Part shown: positions 60,965 through 61,305 of the stretch, in pieces | Layout of the letters: each line of letters opens with the position of its first letter | How positions within the stretch are numbered: the first letter of the stretch is position 1 | NCBI GenBank assembly: GCA_020636935.1 | Contig: JACJWW010000012.1 | Coordinates: 1-61,305, forward strand | Reading direction: 5' to 3' | Length of the DNA stretch: 61,305 nucleotides | From: Nocardioidaceae bacterium | GTDB taxonomy: Bacteria; Actinomycetota; Actinomycetes; Propionibacteriales; Nocardioidaceae | Notes under the pieces: model-generated | Told to the model about the DNA's origin: nothing | Database searches by the model: none | What the model saw: the letters and a program-made list of their open reading frames with translations, nothing else | Made by a program: the position numbers and the translations under genes

Positions 60965-61305
60965 CGGTTTGCCTTTCGCAGGGCCTGCAGATTGCTGTGC
61001 ATCAAGTCGAAGTAGTCCTGATTGACTCCGCTCTGGATGGCTTCGATCGGGTCGAGCACGGAGAGTATGGTGCCGGTCTCCTTGGCAAGAGAAGCGGCTT
61101 GGGACTTGCCGGCGATCGGCTCGTAGAAGACCGTGGTGATCTTCTTGGCAGTGATCAAGTCAATCAGCTCTTGCAGGTGGCGGGGAGAGGGCTCGGCATC
61201 TGGAGACAGACCCGCGATGGGATGGAACTCGAGCCCATATCGGGCACCCAGATAGCTGAAGGCGTCGTGGCTGACCACCACATCGCGTAGCTCACAAGTT
61301 GCCAA
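60955..61305 (-). CDS. znuA: Zinc ABC transporter substrate-binding lipoprotein, C-terminal part (cut by window edge)
   Basis: 116 residues visible, with the N-terminus and signal peptide beyond the right edge. The segment matches the C-terminal lobe of ZnuA/SitA-type binding proteins: VVSHDAFSYLGARYGLEFHPIAGLSPDAEPSPRHLQEL, with a metal-binding His in SHDAFSYL, and TTVFYEPIAGKSQAASLAKETG with a conserved Glu. It captures Zn2+ outside the membrane for ZnuBC. The operon order znuA-znuC-znuB-zur implies a Zur-controlled promoter outside the window. Confidence 0.9.
   Translation of the reverse strand: MATCELRDVVVSHDAFSYLGARYGLEFHPIAGLSPDAEPSPRHLQELIDLITAKKITTVFYEPIAGKSQAASLAKETGTILSVLDPIEAIQSGVNQDYFDLMHSNLQALRKANRCQ

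Overview
The window is a chromosomal segment of a high-GC Gram-positive bacterium (Actinomycetota), most likely Propionibacteriales or a close relative. This rests on gene content and order. There is a complete mraZ-to-ftsZ division/cell-wall cluster followed by pgeF, yggS, sepF and wag31/divIVA. A PknL-type PASTA kinase lies divergent from an Rv2175c-like DNA-binding protein, next to a polyprenyl synthase and metF, as in mycobacteria. HisA is of the actinobacterial PriA type, ileS is preceded by a translational T-box, leuA by a Leu-codon leader peptide, and GTG starts and GTGA/ATGA overlaps are frequent. The species cannot be named from the sequence alone. No insertion sequence, prophage, CRISPR array, tRNA or rRNA was seen; the region looks like stable core chromosome.

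Layout. 1-9 kb: tail of a carboxymuconolactone-decarboxylase-family gene, EamA transporter, PASTA kinase and its divergent partner, a secreted guanyl-type RNase coupled to a barstar-like inhibitor, polyprenyl diphosphate synthase, metF, phytoene-desaturase-like oxidoreductase, DUF4126 membrane protein and an ArsC-like protein. 9-16 kb: a LexA-box-controlled mutagenesis cassette (DUF6504, HEPN-domain protein, dnaE2, methyltransferase, dinB) and a DUF3040 membrane protein. 16-35 kb: the dcw cluster, led by a striking array of 10-bp repeats that look like MraZ operators, ending in wag31 and a strong terminator. 35-45 kb: ileS with its T-box, divergent from a DksA/TraR-like gene, lspA, rluD, the replicative dnaE, a small membrane protein and a LON-domain protein. 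46-54 kb: hisD-C-B-H-priA-hisF in one tightly overlapping operon, a lipoprotein and a flavodoxin-like reductase on the other strand, and leuA behind an attenuator. 54-61 kb: an orphan MASE1/PAS histidine kinase, recO, uppS, and a zinc-uptake operon (znuA-znuC-znuB-zur) running off the right edge.

How the genes work together. MurC-F, MraY and MurG make lipid II on the undecaprenyl phosphate that depends on UppS. FtsW/FtsI polymerise it at the septum organised by FtsZ, SepF, FtsQ and FtsL, while Wag31 directs polar growth and the PASTA kinase may sense muropeptides. DnaE2 and DinB form an SOS-induced translesion module beside the housekeeping DnaE. Regulation visible in the DNA is rich: a LexA box, a MraZ-type operator array, a palindrome before ftsZ, a T-box, a transcription attenuator and leaderless promoters. 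Two genes (pgeF, hisH) appear to start at CTG.

No wholly new system could be demonstrated. The least explained items are the double, inverted MraZ-like operator array, the HEPN protein inside the SOS cassette, the small membrane ORF between mraZ and rsmH, and the coupled RNase/barstar pair.
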